Of a DNA stretch of 64,000 nt, positions 33,021 through 44,606 are shown one piece after another. The stretch's first letter is position 1. Each line of letters begins with the position of its first letter. This stretch comes from Apiosordaria backusii (Eukaryota > Ascomycota > Sordariomycetes > Sordariales > Lasiosphaeriaceae): assembly GCA_030549205.1 (NCBI GenBank), contig JAUKTV010000009.1:930001-994000 (forward strand), in the 5' to 3' direction. A program made the translations under genes and the position numbers. Under the pieces are notes generated by a model. The model was not told where the DNA came from and did not search any database. It saw only the letters and a program-made list of their open reading frames with translations.

Positions 33021-34912
33021 TACGAGTATTCGCCGTCTATCGCACTGAGGAAATCAATTTGTGTTGTAAACTTATGGATTTAATATTGCGCCAGAAAGGA
33101 GCAGCGGTGTGGGCGCATGGTAGCTCAAGGCAGGAAGGACGGAAGTTACGCAGGCGTCGCTGCCTTGGAGCTCCCCCCGAAGCTCTTGCGGCCCATAGGT
33201 AGCTTCTACCTACGGATTTGGCCCAAAGTTCACCTTCAAAACTGGCCAACTATAAAATCTGCTGGAGATAACCAGTCCCAACGGCAATCTGGCTCTCAGA
33301 TCCACCTTGATGATGAATACCTGGATAGTTACAGCTTCTAGACTGTGCCTTTTAACTTGTGAAAACCCGGAGATGCTGCCACCAGATTACGAGTGCTGCT
33401 TGTGTAACGTAACTCTAGGGTTTGTGAACATCTATCATGGCTCTTTGGAGATGCGGGACTCGAGACTGCAACGTCTTATCAAAGTTGATTTCAAAGAGAC
33501 TTTCTGACAAACCACAAGAATGTACGGTCCCTATTAGAAGTCTGTCCCTTGTCGCACCTCTGCTATCAAGAGCTCCAGGTCCAAATGCAGTTTAGTGCTT
33601 GATCTCTGGGCAAGCTCGGCAAGCTCCACCCCCGCATTTTAGTGGACCCTGGACCCTTGCCTCCTGCCCCACATCAACGTCGATCAACAACGACAAACGT
33701 TCTTATGATATCTCAAACATCCCACCAGTATCAAGCATAGTGAGTGGGATGATGAAGGCTACGATGGGGAGCCGTTCGTATCTACATATGCGATATAAGG
33801 GGTTGTTTCCGTTGTTGAATAACACAGTTTTGTCGTGCTTGGGCTGCTGGTCCCGAAGAGCCTCCTCGTCATCGACAACTGAAGCTCATGAAAAGATGAT
33901 CGAAGATGGAACGACATGGCACCATCCCATCCACGCCATCCCTATTTAGCCACCAAAATAACCTTCTGCTTTTGCTGACTGTCGCCCCTGGCGTGGAATC
34001 CCAAGATCTCACCCAAATTCAAGCTCACGATCGAAACTCCAGCGATCGTGCTTTGTAATGCCCGCACTGATCTGATCACAACACCCCGCCCACCACTCAT
34101 CGGCACTGACAACAAAGAAAATATCTGACAAATGGTTGGCTATACACGTACGAACCCAGGGCTTTGCATCGGGTAGCTCAAGCAAGAACAGGGGCGGGGT
34201 CAAACCATGCCTCGCTCTCATGCATGTACGCAACCGTTTTACATGTACATATCACAAAGGCCTACTCATCACCCACCACCAAGGTAACACTTTACGAATA
34301 ATGACATGACACCCTGGGACTGGGAAGCTCCGTTCCACGCCCCCAGTTTCGACACAGATAGGCAACTACCACCGAGCTCCGACAAATTGAGTGAAAACGA
34401 AGAGCATCAAGTGGAATAAAGCTTATTATTGCTGCTTGCTTGCATGACACCCCTTCTCGAGAGCAAAATAGCCTGGTCTCATTGGTGAGATCATCATGAC
34501 CAATTCACTCCCAGGCCAATCGCAAGGACAGGTCATGATCCGTGATCTGAAGTAGCTCAGCTTCCCCTCTCCTGAACCTCTGCTGAGATCGACAGGAGTG
34601 GGCAGATGATAATGCAGTCGCACACACCCTTCTTTCTTTCATAAACCCCGCTCCTGCCTCCCATCCTTCCATCTCTTCACGACCTGCTCTGTTTCCTTCA
34701 AGCTCTCTCGGAATACGCACATTGTAAACACACCAGGGCTTTTCAACGGAAAGTTCTTAGTATTATTACCACACGTCACTTTATTGTAGACCAGTTAGCT
34801 ACTCAAGACTCCAAACATTAACCGCTTCACTTATCTCGAACTATCAAACCAAGCCCACCCCGAACACACCCATCCTCCCCATCAATCTCACCCTCCATCA
34901 CAAAACCAAAAA
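33021..34912. other. intergenic
   Basis: About 1.9 kb with no gene that I can support. The last 200 nt are pyrimidine-rich and look like promoter/5' UTR of the next gene. Confidence 0.5.
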
Positions 34913-35453
34913 ATGGCAGACAACCTCCCCTCCGGCCCCGAATTCCGCACCGGCCGCGCCGATTCTACTTTCTCTACTTCCTCCACCGGCACCACTAACA
35001 CCAACTTCAACGCTGGTGGAATGCCCACCTCGCCCACCCAGGCGCCTCGTCGGGTAGGTCTTACTATGCTGCACTGGCATCACACTTGTTCCATAACAGA
35101 CTCCACCCCCCATGGCCCCCTCGACCCGTACATTTGTTATCTCGTGATCCAGCTCCCTATCTCCCATTCACCAGCCCTCCCATTCTTCTCCAGAATCACC
35201 GCAAATCTAACAACACTACACCAAACAGAGATCTGGCCTCTTCGAAGGCCTCGAAGCTCAAAAGCGCCCCAGCGACCCCGCCTCGGTCGCCAGGCGCCAG
35301 AGCATGAGCGACCAGCGCCCCAAAACCGGCTTCATTGGCAGCATGTGGAACAAGTATGTTCCTCCCCCCCTTACCACCACCCCCTTGTTTTTTATCCCCC
35401 TCATCCACTGACATACTCCACCTCATCACAGCTGGGTCCACGGCAGCAGCTAA
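34913..35453 (+). CDS. small conserved-looking protein, 95 aa, function unknown
   Basis: Three exons, 34913-35053, 35229-35353 and 35432-35453, with introns of 175 and 78 nt (donors GTAGGT and GTATGT). The first half is Ser/Thr/Gly-rich (FSTSSTGTTNTNFNAGG). The second half reads SGLFEGLEAQKRPSDPASVA, then RRQSMSDQRPKTGF and a final MWNNWVHGSS. The RRQS and GFIGSMWNNW pattern resembles short fungal proteins annotated as hypothetical or conidiation-related; that link is from memory and weak. No signal peptide or membrane segment. All three splice junctions keep the frame, which supports the model. Confidence 0.65.
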
Positions 35454-36840
35454 ACAACACCTGTTACCAACCCCCAACAACCACCTCTTCCCCTCAGCCC
35501 TGTTCAACCCAGCCGTGGGAAGAATGTGAGATTACTGAAGAAAACAAAATAGTCCCCTTCCTACTGCAAGTTTTTTTCTCAAGGTCTCAGGTTCAGGTTC
35601 AGGTTCAGGCTCAAGCTCAGGTTGTTCCTTTACTCCCATGACTTTTTTTTTCATAGCCAATTGCAAAAAAAGAGAACTTTTTGTATTATAATCAAATCAT
35701 CATGCCACGCAAAAAACCAGACTGTTTGTTTTGGCAAGCCCAACTAAACCTATCAAATGCTGGAAAAACAAATGCATTAACTTCATTACATCGTTCCACA
35801 CTTGGGACGGACATCATTTGTTGCCCGAAGTAGTAGTTGTAGAATAAGCAAACTGCAATAATAACATCTGGATACTCCCATCGCCAGAGAGAGACACGGA
35901 ACCATTTCCATGGCAAATTGCATTTTCTCTCCGGAAATTATGTCGTTGATATCCATTTGCCATCGCTGTAATTAGATAAAATGTGTGTTTGACTTCCACA
36001 AAACATGCTGTTTGTCAGATACGTAGCTTGCCAGTCTGGACCAGAGGTAATGTAATGTAATCTGCTTGCGGTGTCGCTCACGAAATCCGTATCCAAGATC
36101 TGGAATGTATCGTCTACAGCCCACCTACCTGTCACCTACCTACTCTTGCTTCTTCTCCTATCGAGCTAGTCGCAACTCTCATAATAACCAGACTTGTTCG
36201 CGATGCTCTGACCGTCGCGTTGGGCTAAACAATCGCAATCGTAGCATTCGACTCTTCTGTGAAAGGCGGCCTGTGCCGTCCTCTGATATCACCTATTGCT
36301 GCCCAGTTAGCGGTCTGTCAGCCTACCTGCCACAGGGGAATCTGACCAGGAATGATGCCACTGAGGTTCGGGATTTGCCAAGGCGCGGGTACGTGGAGGA
36401 GATCCGTGGTGCCGTCTGACGGGATACGGTATTGGCAGTGTTGCTCGGGAAGAGAAATGTTCGATAATGGGCACGATCAGGAGCAGTGTTAGGGTTCCAG
36501 AGGCAGCGGTGAGGAGACAGAGCATGTTTGTGCAGTTCTGGGCAAGGCACCACGGGGAAACGAGGCAAGGAAGCGTGCTCAAGAGGGCAGGCAGGGAAGG
36601 TGTTAAAAGTGAAAACGATCATTATCAAACCTCTGACTATAAATGAAAAAAAACCTCTCAGAAAACCATTGCCGGGCAGGAATTGTACGGAATGCCAAAA
36701 GCTTTTCCACCCTTCTCCCAACACCACCCAACGCCGTCGAAAAGTCGAAAGGAATACGGAAATTACGTTCGGTGCGATCGGCCCTGTGTTAAAATCGATT
36801 CGGTTACATTCGGTGTTTTTCATTTTCTGCGGCGAGTTGT
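35454..36840. other. intergenic
   Basis: 3' flanks of two converging genes. A short hexamer repeat based on TCAGGT lies at about 35586-35624. No gene is supported. Confidence 0.5.
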
Positions 36841-38403
36841 TCAATTAGTTTTGCCGGGCTTGAATTGGTGGTTGTAGACTGCTTCTTGGAGCTTACCAAG
36901 ACGAGAATAGAGCATGTAAAGCGCCATCCTGTTGCATTCCTCGGTGCCAGTGATCGTAACAAGACGCTCGTTGCTGTTGTCCTGTGGCTCATTAATCTTA
37001 ATCACGCTGCCGCTGATTTGACGGATCTCGTTGATCTTCTGGCCGCCCTTGCCGATGATGGCGCCAACCATGTCGTTGGGGATGTAAATTTGTTGGGTCA
37101 AAGCTCCAGTAGGCACAGCACCGGCGCCACCTGCGCCCGCCTGCGGACCGTGAGGACCGGCGTGGGGCTGGGGCCCAACATGTCCGGCGTGTCCGGCATG
37201 GGGTGGCATGTGGGGAGCAGCAGGTCCGTAGCCACCAGCAGCTTGAGCACCAGCATAGTGCATCGGAACCGCGGGACCGGGGTGCGCCTGGGGGTGGGCG
37301 CCGTACTGGGGCGCGCCACCGTAAGGTTGGGCTGGCATGTGATGGGCTCTAGGGTCGGGACGGCGGTTGTTATAGTGGTCGCGGCTACCGTAGTTGCCAC
37401 CGGCGGGCTGAGGAACATAGGGGATGACAGTCATGCCGCCTGTGACGGGAGCAGGACCGCCGCTGCGGGTAGCGTAGGCAGAGGCAGCGGCTCCACCAAA
37501 GCGCTCAGTGAGTTGCTCCAGAAGGGTGCTACCGACGTAGTAAGTGGCGATGTGGACGGCATCGGCAACGCCCATGACAACCAGAGAGCGCTCCGAAGAC
37601 TGGGGGAGGCAGGAATCCGATGCGTTCAGGCGGGCACCGGAAGCTTCCTGGATCTCTTTGATACGAGCTCCTCCCTTTCCAATGATGGAGCCGATCAGGA
37701 CATGGGGGACAAGGAGACGGAGGGGATAAGTCTTGGAGTGCTGGTTTGAGGGCTCAGGCAACGGCTCGTTGTTGAGGGTGCGGATAATCAAGCCAAAAGC
37801 CTACATTTGTTCGTGTTAGTCCGGGACAGAATTCATACGAGGAACAAAAGTCCGTACCTTGGCAACAGCATCAACGACACCGCTCACAGTCAGGATCCGT
37901 TCAACGGCACCCTTCTGGTAGTCACTGACGGTGCACTTGGCCCCCGACATCTGCCTGATTTTGGACACATTTTCGCCACCCTTGCCGATGATAGTCGCGG
38001 CTTCGGGGCTTGAAATAACGGCACGAATGTGAAGCCACGCTGTCTCATCACGGGACTCTGTAGAGGGGTTCGCCTGGGCCTCGGAAGAGGCAGTATCGAC
38101 AGCGGGGTTGGTCGTAGACTTCGTTTCGGGGGCATCTGGGACAACTGTGTCACCCTGATCATCCGTCACCTCGGACTTTTCGCCATTTGTCTTTGCTGTG
38201 CCGTTGGCCTCGGGAGCGGGAGCGGAGGAAGCCTTCTCGTCGTTGAGGGGAGAAATGGGCTCGACCTTGTTATCCTCCTGCTGCTCTTTGATGACCTTGT
38301 CCAGAGCCGGACGTTTGGCTTCGGGCTGGTCGTTGCGGGAGGGAGACGACGGGTCCTCGAGAGGCCGCTTGGTGGACTGTGTTGGTTGGGGAGAGGCGGA
38401 CAT
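36841..38403 (-). CDS. rnc1: triple KH-domain RNA-binding protein (Rnc1/PCBP-like)
   Basis: Cytoplasmic/nuclear RNA-binding protein of the poly(C)-binding type, related to S. pombe Rnc1 and yeast Pbp2/Hek2, which regulate mRNA stability and localisation. Exons 38403-37858 and 37800-36841 give 501 aa. The start MSASPQPTQSTKRPLEDPSS is preferred over an upstream in-frame ATG because it opens on the conserved-looking KRPLEDPSSPSR segment. A disordered acidic N-terminus (residues 1-120) precedes three KH domains with intact GxxG loops: IIGKGGENVSKI (about residue 145), IIGKGGARIKEI (about 215) and IIGKGGQKINEI (about 435). A Gly/Pro/His/Tyr-rich linker separates KH2 and KH3. The intron falls just after KH1. 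Confidence 0.9.
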
Positions 38404-39867
38404 GTTGGGATACCTAATTAAGTGATCTTCTTCTTCAAGGGGAAGGGTGATTTTGGTTTCACTTTGCGAGCAAGTCGTTTGCCCAGTGTCGAAAAGCTCC
38501 AAGGTTTTCAATTGATTTTTTTATGTTGTTATCTACACCTTTAGGGGTTTTCGAAGGAAAACGTGCTGGTGTAGTGGCGGGGTTGGACTGGACTGGGTCG
38601 TGAACTGATGAGGGTTTGACTTGGGTCGGGACGGACTGGAGGCTAAGTAGCTCGGAGTGGGTGAAGACGGCTCAAAACAAGGAGACGCTGTGGCTTGATG
38701 GAGTGTGTGTAATCCAGTGCCAACTCAATGCTGCGCGACAAGCTACAAGCACTGTGGCGACCTGACGAGGATGGAGGCGCGACGGGCGAAGGGTGAATAG
38801 TGCAAGGTGAGGGAAGAGTGTGTTGGTGTTGTGTGCTCTGGCGGTGAATAGTAGACAAGAACAGAGGCAGGTGCTGGTAAAGTAGGTGAAGGTAGGTGAA
38901 GGTAGGTGATGGGTGACGGGAGAGTCAAGGCAGAAGAAGGGTCGGGCGGGTGGTTCTTGCGAGCGGAAAAAAGCACCTTGAGGTATCTCAAACCTTTTGC
39001 CTGTCAAACCGGGCGCTCCGTTTCAAATCGCCTGCCAAATGCCAACTCTCTGTTTTTAGCCTTCTGTTCTCAGCTCGGCGATAGCTGTAGTGCGATGCCA
39101 CGAATGTCGTTTTCTTGTTGCGCTGCGACGGGACGCAGACAGTTGTTTGGTGGGTGGAATGCGACCGATGCGCAAGGCAGCGTGCAGGATTAATATCGAA
39201 GAGCAAACCGATCGATGCGGGAAACCGGGGGACCGCGTGGTGCGAAAGACGGCACGAGGCGAATGCTCGGTTCTGCTGTGATGGTAAGTTCACACAGTGA
39301 GGGGAAGGGGACGGGGAAGGGGATGAGAAGGAAGATCTCGAATAATGAAAAAAAGAGGCCCGGAACAGTCGTTGGAGTTTTGGATGGATGGATGGGACGG
39401 AAATGGAAGCGAGACCCAGCGGTTCGCAGCAGCCTCGCTGGGCAGTGGGTGCTTTTTCACCACTCTGGCCACAGCCAGCTGATGGCCTAATTTAGCGGTA
39501 ATAGTGGGGCAAACACGTCGCGCTCGCCTCCTCATTGGACAGCGAGAGCACCAACAGTGGAACGGTTGCAGCGACTTCTGACCGTCCTCCATTTAATTTA
39601 CAACTCCCTTAAACGCATACCACCTCCTTGGTTGCTCTCTGTACGGCCATATTCGCTTCTCCTGTAGGGACAATCCATCAGGCCCTTAGTATTCCTGGAA
39701 GACGGGATTCGAATTAGTAGAATTACATAAACTGCGGCTGAGCGCATCACCTGCTCCGCGGGCCTCCACCTACATAATTCGAGATCTTCTATTTTCATCC
39801 CACCTGTCCCGCTCCCGTCCCCGTCTTGCCGCTGTGCGCGGAGAACTCCTCCTGTTGTCCGAGCCCA
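38404..39867. other. divergent promoter region
   Basis: Intergenic between the KH gene (minus) and the coiled-coil gene (plus). Repeats of GGTAGGTGA occur at about 38882-38910. No gene is supported. Confidence 0.5.
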
Positions 39868-40910
39868 ATGGAGTTTGAATATGACAACTCCGCCAGCCGG
39901 GCCCACGAGGTCGATATGGAGCGGACCATACAGGAACTAAACAGGAGAAAGAGAGAGCTCGAGGAGGCAATACAACAGGTTCGTTTCGCAAACACGTGCT
40001 ACGCCTCACCCTGCTAATTTTCCAGCAGCTACGGTCCTCTTCAAGAGTGTCGGGGGCTGAACCTTCACCAGAAGACACGTTAGAAATCTTTACCAAGGCA
40101 TATGAAGAAATTGCCGAGTCAAGACCATTTCTTCCTGCGCCAGGCTCTGTTCTGCCAGCACTGCTTGCCATCAGGAGCGCACAAAAGACAATTGCCGAGT
40201 CTAATGAGTATTTGAAATCACAAGCAAGCTCGCAGGATGAGGTCGCTCGAAAAGTGGAAGTCGAGAAAACGGCCTTGCGAGAACAACAGGCACTGAAAAG
40301 GGCGTTGGAGAACCGGATCAAATCTCTACGAGACGGTCTTCAGAACAAGCAAGAAAAGAGCCCGGAGCAGATTGCCAAGGAGCGCATTGCCGAGCTCAAG
40401 CGACAAAAGAAGGAGTGGGATGAAAAGACAACCAAATTAACCAAGGACCTTGATTGGTTCATTGAAGAGCATTTGGGGCCTATGTTGGCAGCCGAAGAGC
40501 TCGGCGGGCCGGTTGTCGGACAGTTGACGGATATTGACCCGGAAGACTTGAGTGCTGGCTTCAGCGCTCAAGGAAAACTGAAAAAGGCCAAAGACCAACC
40601 GGACGTCGACAAGCGACAAAGACGGATAGACGAGATATGGGGGCCTCAGGAACAGCAGGGCGAAAGCAACAATAAGAGAAAGCGTGAGGGGGATGAAGCG
40701 TCGGCTGCGGTTGCTGAACTCAGGCGGCTCATTGAGCAACTGATGAACAAGTTAGTCGAGTCCCAAGGCGACAATTCGGAGTGTTACTTGAGGATACCCA
40801 AAGAAACAGCGGCAGTTCGGTTTCTCGTCCGATCCAAAGTCGCCCTGTTCCATCCCAAGGATGCGCAAAAGTTACGACTGGTAGACTTTGGGAGGGATAT
40901 AGATGATTAG
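39868..40910 (+). CDS. coiled-coil protein, possible inner-kinetochore subunit (CENP-K/Sim4-like)
   Basis: Exons 39868-39978 and 40026-40910 give 331 aa. The start MEFEYDNSASRAHEVDMERT leads straight into a coiled coil (IQELNRRKRELEEAIQQ). A second coiled coil spans about residues 95-185 (KRALENRIKSLRDGLQNKQE, RIAELKRQKKEWDEKTTKL). The C-terminal fold region contains ECYLRIPKETAAVRFLVRSK and ends KLRLVDFGRDIDD. This layout and ending recall fungal CENP-K/Sim4 subunits of the CCAN, but I cannot confirm it without a profile search. The acceptor has two in-frame choices (CAGCAG), so one Gln may be present or absent. Confidence 0.75.
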
Positions 40911-41480
40911 TCAGTCAGGGGTCAAGGGGAAACAACGGCGGCACATGCAACGACGGGATTTTGCCGTTACATGATGCAGGCAATCAGACGGCTACGGAGA
41001 TCCCCCGTATCGAACACAACTAGAAGCTCTAGGTTCGTCTTGAGCAGTGTCTCGATATCGAAATTTGGTCTTGAAGATTTGGAGGTCTGGGTTAACCCCA
41101 CCATGTCAACACGATGTGTCCAACACTCTTAGTTGTGGGCGTACAAAATCCAAGTAACATAAACCATTCAGAACGGCAGACCAACGTCATCTTTAAACTG
41201 AAAAATAGGGCAGGAACCGACAAGCCGCTGTTCTGGTATGCGATTCATAACTCTCGCCATCGAGAACAATTCAATTCTCATGAAACATGGCATCCAATGA
41301 CGTTGTGGCATGCTCAGACCCAATTGACCAATCAAATATTACATGACTCTCGCACCCCTTGCAGCAATTAACCAACGCGACGCGACTAAACGCGTCTCCC
41401 CAGCTTCCCCAATCAATTCTCCTCCCACCTTGCCTCAAATTGGGTGCTTGTCCCCTTATTATTCGTAGTCCCAAGAGAAC
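40911..41480. other. intergenic / dUTPase promoter
   Basis: No gene is visible. Three MCB-like words lie at 41375-41395 (separate entry). Confidence 0.5.
41375..41395. promoter_or_regulatory. cluster of MCB-like sites upstream of dUTPase
   Basis: ACGCGA at 41375-41380, ACGCGA at 41380-41385 and ACGCGT at 41390-41395 sit within 21 nt, about 210-230 nt before the main start codon. MBF binds ACGCGT-type sites in S-phase genes of yeasts. A single such hexamer would be expected by chance many times in 64 kb; the clustering is what is notable. Confidence 0.4.
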
Positions 41481-41603
41481 ATGAAAAGAGGTGCATATGC
41501 CATTTGCCAGCGATTAACAACCCCCCACCAATTACGACCAGCCACAAACAACCACAACCTCGTCCTTCACCGCCGTCCCCTGTCATTCCCATCATCCCCC
41601 ATC

Positions 41604-42346
41604 ATGACCGCCACAGTCCGCAACGATCCCATAGTACCCACTTCCCCACCAGCAGCAAAGCGTCTCAAAACCACCGACACTGACAATACCGCCTCTTCTT
41701 CTTCCACTACTACAACCACGACGGAAGGCAACACCACTTCGACTACCACCGAGGGCAACACCACCACTAATTCTACTACCACAACCTCAACTACAGTCAC
41801 AACCATGGCCAGCGAAACCATCCCCGCCCTTCAAGTCAAGAAGCTCTCCAGCACCGCCCGCTTGCCCACAAGAGGCTCAGCCTTTGCCGCTGGATACGAC
41901 CTCTACGCCTCCAAAGACACCACCATCCCCGCGAGGGGCAAGGCGCTGGTTGATACTGATATCAGCATTGCCGTGCCAGCCAACACATGTTTGTCCCCCT
42001 TCTTTCCCCCCTTATTTATCATTATACTAACAAGAGGTGTGTGAAAAAAAAAGACGGCCGCATAGCCCCCCGCTCCGGCCTAGCAGCAAAACACTTCATC
42101 GACACCGGCGCGGGCGTAATCGACGCCGACTACCGCGGCCCTGTCAAAGTTTTGTTGTTCAACCACGCCGATGCCGACTTTGAAGTAAAAGAAGGAGACA
42201 GAATCGCGCAGTTGATTGTCGAGAGGATCTACACCCCTGACATTGTCGAGGTGCAGGAACTGGAGGAAAGTGTTAGAGGGGCTGGTGGGTTTGGGAGTAC
42301 GGGCGGGTTTGGGGTGGCTGCTGCTGCCGAGCCGGCGGGCAAATAG
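41604..42346 (+). CDS. DUT1: dUTP diphosphatase (dUTPase)
   Basis: Trimeric dUTP hydrolase (dUTP to dUMP) that keeps uracil out of DNA. Exons 41604-41988 and 42054-42346 give 225 aa. All five family motifs are present: AAGYDLYAS, then TYGRIAPRSGLA (formed across the splice), GVIDADYRGPVKVLLFNH, GDRIAQLI and the C-terminal RGAGGFGSTG that closes over the phosphates. The N-terminal 70 residues are a Thr/Ser/Asn-rich extension with a candidate nuclear signal PPAAKRLKTTD. An in-frame upstream ATG at 41481 would add 41 residues rich in Arg and hydroxyl residues (MKRGAYAICQRLTTPHQLRP), like a mitochondrial presequence. An internal ATG starts MASETIPALQVKK. Confidence 0.95.
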
Positions 42347-43091
42347 GAAGCCGTGAGGTGGATGAGTGAAAGGGATGGGTTTAGGTCTAGCTAGGAGTTA
42401 CGGGCTATAAAATGAAATGAAATAAATATCAAGACAGCCAAAATATATTCTTCGTTGCCAAATTTCCTCTTGCTTGTCATCGCTGCAGTTGACTTCTCTA
42501 TTAATGAATTGTACCATGGTGCAACCCACTTTCCTCCAGTTCTCAAGATACAAGCCTCCCTATTACTCGTCATTTCCCGACGGCCCCCTCTGCGAGCGTT
42601 GAAAGACCACTAGACTCTGTTTATCGATTAAAGATGGTTTGATATATTGAGCGAGTATCCTTGGATGTCAAATCAAGCCCTGTATTGAATCGCAGTGCAA
42701 CTGGCACCTTAAACGTTCCAAAAAGGCTTTATCAAGCCAGAAGCAACTTGATTAACCTCTTCAGAAACACAGGGCTCTTAGTGTGAAAATTTGTGTATAA
42801 TACAACCTGTGCTCTAGAGTCTAGAGTTAAACAAAATATGTAAAAACCTCCCCCGAATCCTCAACCCCTCTCATATCCCCGAGACAGAGCCTCAGTAATA
42901 CTAGCCGCTGCTCGGGTATCATGCAAAAAACAAAACGAAAATGGTGTGCGTCCCCAAAACGCCAAACCCAGGGTTCCCCGCCACCAGCCAACTAGAGCAA
43001 CGCGTGGGATAAGGAAGATATCAAAAAAAGAATAGAAGAAGACCTGACCTCAACCCTTTGGGTCAAAATCAAGCTCATGAGAGGTGTCATC
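42347..43091. other. intergenic between converging genes
   Basis: 3' flanks of dUTPase and TFIIS; AT-richer, no gene or repeat. Confidence 0.5.
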
Positions 43092-44101
43092 CTAAGAGAA
43101 CTATTGTCATATGTTAGCTTGGAGTCACTTGTTGGGGGTTTCCAAGTGAACCTTACCTTCCACCGGTTACCGCAGACAGTGCATTCGCAAAAGGTCGTCA
43201 TCGGTTCATCAGCAGATCTTGTTTGAGCCTGGCTATAAGACACCTTCTTCTGCCCGCACTTGCCGCACTTAAGAGCGTCACTGATGGACTTCTCTGCCAT
43301 GGGGACCTGTGCCTTCTTCATGTTCTCCTGCTGGAGCTTCTCATCCTCGGCACGCTGGGCATCCGAGGCAAGCTCAACGTCGGCCATCTTGACGAACACA
43401 TCCGGTGTGATAGCTCCGGAACGCACGCGCTTGCCCAGGGCAGGGTTGTCCTTCCGCTTCAAGCTGGTCATGAGGCCACGAATCTTTTGGCGGTACTCGG
43501 GGGTGTCGCCCTTGAAAACCCTGAAAGCGGCAGCCTCCACCTCCATGGCGAGTCTGACAATCTCCTCGACGGATTCAGTTGCCCGGTATGCCAGGCCGTT
43601 GTAAAGAACACCGATACAGCCGTCGCGAGCTTGGTGTCCTGTGCGCTTAAGGTCGACCTTGTCTGTTTTGAAATGCCGCGTCTCGGGATTGCCCTCATAT
43701 GGCTTGTTGGATGATGATGAGGGAGGTAAAGGTGAGCCAACGCTCTTCGGGGTCGGTGAGTCCTTGGCGAGTTCAACCTTGCGCTTGTCCTTGGCCGAGT
43801 CGACGTTCTTCCTCCACTTGGATACAATCTCGGTAGCTAATCTAGCGATATCTTTGTTGGTGTTCGATCGCATTTTACCGACAACGACGCCGGCTTTAGT
43901 GGACTGCAATGTGATCAACAGAAGTGGTCAAGTCAAACCGCCCGCCGCGGCAACAGCCAGAGGTCTTACACGCAACTGCTCCTCAGTTGGGGCAGGCTCC
44001 TTCTTCAGTTCCTCGAGCAGTTGGAGGACCACCGATGGCGGCTCTTTGGCGGCAGCCTTGTGCAGCGTCTGGATACGCTTGGTGAGCGATCGGTCGTCCA
44101 T
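43092..44101 (-). CDS. DST1: transcription elongation factor TFIIS
   Basis: Stimulates RNA cleavage by backtracked RNA polymerase II in the nucleus. Exons 44101-43970, 43903-43157 and a 9-nt last exon 43100-43092 give 295 aa. The N-terminal LW domain contains SVVLQLLEELKKEPAPTEEQL and continues across intron 1 into STKAGVVVGKMRSNTNKDIA. The central Pol II-binding domain holds RTGHQARDGCIGVLYNGLAY and EAAAFRVFKGDTPEYRQKIR. The zinc ribbon has CGKCGQKKVSY and CECTVCGNRWK with the catalytic acidic pair in RSADEPMT. Removing a 56-nt intron gives the canonical NRWKFS ending. Without it, the frame would run into an unrelated 43-residue tail. Confidence 0.95.
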
Positions 44102-44606
44102 GGTGACTGATGCTAGAGGTGTATGATTCTGAAAGTTTCTGATGGTCGCCCAATGCTCTGTGAGAGTGTGATGAGCCGGTCGCGCGTCGCTTCCGGTTGT
44201 ATAGTGTCGAGCTGTGGAAGCAAGTCGTGGTGCGAAAGCAAAGGGTGAATTGAGTTTCGTTCAGTGGAAGGTGACGGAGCTTCGAAGTACCAGAAAGGTA
44301 ATCGTAGCCTTGCGGTTGATATCGATAACGCAGAGCCCCACTCAAGCAAGTCTTTGATCCACCAGGAGCAGCGAACCTGCAGGCGCCAAGAACTGACAGC
44401 TGTGGCCCATTCCGGAGTTTCACCGACTACACGTGACGACGTGACCTTTTCGTGTGACTGTGAACGACTACGCAGCTCATCAAGGTGCTCAAGATTCAAG
44501 CTTTCCATTAGATACCTGACTTATGTACATACATATATGAGTTTTCTATGATTATTTTCAACCACTTTTCCAAGATCAGCCATTTGAATACAAATTTCTC
44601 ATCCTC
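44102..44606. other. intergenic
   Basis: 5' flank of TFIIS and 3' flank of the MFS gene. Overlapping minus ORFs here have no bias. Confidence 0.5.

Noticed and set aside
36865..37749. 294-aa plus-strand ORF opposite the KH-domain gene
   Set aside because: Shadow frame; the minus strand has three intact KH domains.
39690..39790. Possible tRNA on the minus strand (TTCGAATCCC)
   Set aside because: No T stem pairs around the B-box-like word and there is no A box or cloverleaf.
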